Shown here piece by piece: positions 5,169-5,937 of a stretch of DNA of 5,937 nucleotides. The notes below the pieces were generated by a model. That model saw only the letters and a list, made by a program, of their open reading frames with translations. It was not told the origin of the DNA and made no database searches. The translations under genes and the position numbers were made by a program. This DNA comes from Holophagaceae bacterium (GTDB lineage Bacteria > Acidobacteriota > Holophagae > Holophagales > Holophagaceae), in the NCBI GenBank assembly GCA_003538615.1, contig DPRT01000112.1, forward strand, positions 3,386 through 9,322, in the 5' to 3' direction. Position 1 is the stretch's first letter. Each line of letters starts with the position of its first letter.

Positions 5169-5937
5169 ATGCTTGTGGACGCGCATTGCCATCTCACGGG
5201 GAGCTACCTGGCGGAGGACCAGGTGGAGGCGACCTTGGCCCGGGCCCGGGCCCAGGGGGTGACGGGGTTCATCGCCGTGGGCACCGATCTGGCGGATTCG
5301 CAGGCCGTGCTGGACCTGGCCCGGAGCCTGCCGGGCGTGCAGGCCAGCCTGGGGGTGCACCCCCACGAGGCGAAGTCCTGGGAGGCGGACACGGGGGCCG
5401 CCCTGGCGGGACTCGTCGCAGATCCGGCCGTGCGGTTCGTGGGTGAAACAGGGCTCGATTGGCACTACGACCTGAGCCCCCGGGACACCCAGGAAACCGT
5501 CTTCCGCGCCCAGATCCGCCTGGCCAGGGCCCTGCGGAAGCCCCTCATGATCCACACCCGGTCCGCGCCGGAAGCCACCCTGCGGATCCTGGAGGAGGAG
5601 GGCGCCAACGCCGTGCGGGGCATCATCCACTGCTTCAGCGAGGACCGGGCTTTCGCGGCGAGGGCCCTGGACCTGGGCTTCTACCTGAGCTTTTCGGGCA
5701 TCGCCACCTTCAAGAAGGCCGAGACCGTGCGGGACGTGGCCGCCTGGGCCCCCGCAGACCGCATCCTGGTGGAAACGGACGCGCCCTTCCTGGCGCCGGT
5801 GCCCTACCGCGGCAAACCCAACGAGCCGGGCTATGTGCGCTTCACCGCCGAGGCAGTGGCGGAGCTGCGCGGCATCACCTCCCTGAAACTGGCGGAACAG
5901 ACCACCCGCAATCTGGAGGCCCTGTGCGGCTGGGCAC
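5169..5937 (+). CDS. TatD family metal-dependent hydrolase/DNase (3' end cut by the window)
   Basis: This TatD-family amidohydrolase-fold enzyme (YcfH/YabD type) is cytoplasmic and metal dependent. Characterised members act as 3'-5' exonucleases or DNases in DNA repair and turnover. 256 residues are visible with no stop before the window edge. Family members are about 255-265 long, so only a few residues should be missing. All expected metal ligands are present: DAHCHL (His6, His8), GETGLDWHY (Glu93), MIHTR (His129), IIHCFS (His154) and ETDAP (Asp204). GVHPH (62-66) and PYRGKPNEP (212-220) are also family signatures. ATG 5169 is the only plausible start: it lies just before the LVDAHCH opening, and no in-frame ATG, GTG or TTG lies upstream in the intergenic region. 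It is preceded only by GAAAG, while the better GGGAGG is 17 bases away. It is divergent from the kinase operon, with no evident functional link. The substrate cannot be read from sequence. Confidence 0.95.
   Translation, partial: MLVDAHCHLTGSYLAEDQVEATLARARAQGVTGFIAVGTDLADSQAVLDLARSLPGVQASLGVHPHEAKSWEADTGAALAGLVADPAVRFVGETGLDWHYDLSPRDTQETVFRAQIRLARALRKPLMIHTRSAPEATLRILEEEGANAVRGIIHCFSEDRAFAARALDLGFYLSFSGIATFKKAETVRDVAAWAPADRILVETDAPFLAPVPYRGKPNEPGYVRFTAEAVAELRGITSLKLAEQTTRNLEALCGWA

Noticed and set aside
5237..5253. A GC-only self-complementary run of GGCCC/GGG units
   Set aside because: It is explained by alternating GCC and CGG codons for the Ala-Arg-Ala-Arg stretch of the TatD protein.
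4533..5630. A 365-codon minus-strand frame across the kinase start and into the TatD gene
   Set aside because: It overlaps two well-supported genes in the wrong frame, and its translation is Gly/Pro/Arg rich without family features.

Overview
The window is visibly GC-rich, with codon third positions almost always G or C, and nearly every base lies in a gene. The family set is bacterial: a thioredoxin-like [2Fe-2S] protein, molybdenum-cofactor (Moco) enzymes, a periplasmic double-propeller sensor kinase and a TatD nuclease. Large propeller plus Y_Y_Y sensor kinases in a GC-rich genome would fit Acidobacteriota of the Holophaga/Geothrix type, but other GC-rich lineages are possible. No marker here fixes the taxonomy. 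I see no mobile element, CRISPR array, tRNA or rRNA.

Layout: (1) A small [2Fe-2S] ferredoxin-domain protein runs on the plus strand from about 25 to 333. Its stop end overlaps the convergent mobA by 9 bp. (2) A tight minus-strand unit runs right to left from about 5086 to 325. It holds a 1019-residue hybrid-type sensor (two seven-bladed propellers, Y_Y_Y, one membrane helix, HisKA, HATPase), then moaA, then mobA. The kinase stop lies 8 bp before the moaA GTG start. The moaA stop and the mobA start share an ATGA. (3) A divergent intergenic region of roughly 80 bp separates the kinase from a plus-strand TatD-family hydrolase, which starts at 5169 and runs off the right edge with only its last few residues missing.

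How the genes fit together: MoaA starts Moco synthesis (GTP to 3',8-cyclo-7,8-dihydro-GTP, the precursor of cPMP). MobA ends it by adding GMP to make the bis-MGD/MGD form used by DMSO-reductase-family enzymes such as nitrate reductase and formate dehydrogenase. The middle genes of the pathway (moaC, moaD, moaE, moeA, mog) are not in the window. The most interesting point is the apparent co-transcription of an outer-facing sensor kinase with these two Moco genes. The second is the ferredoxin-like protein, which has Ser where its family normally has one cluster-ligand Cys, with two nearby Cys that could replace it. I found nothing that amounts to a clearly new system. The rest looks like ordinary housekeeping and signalling genes.
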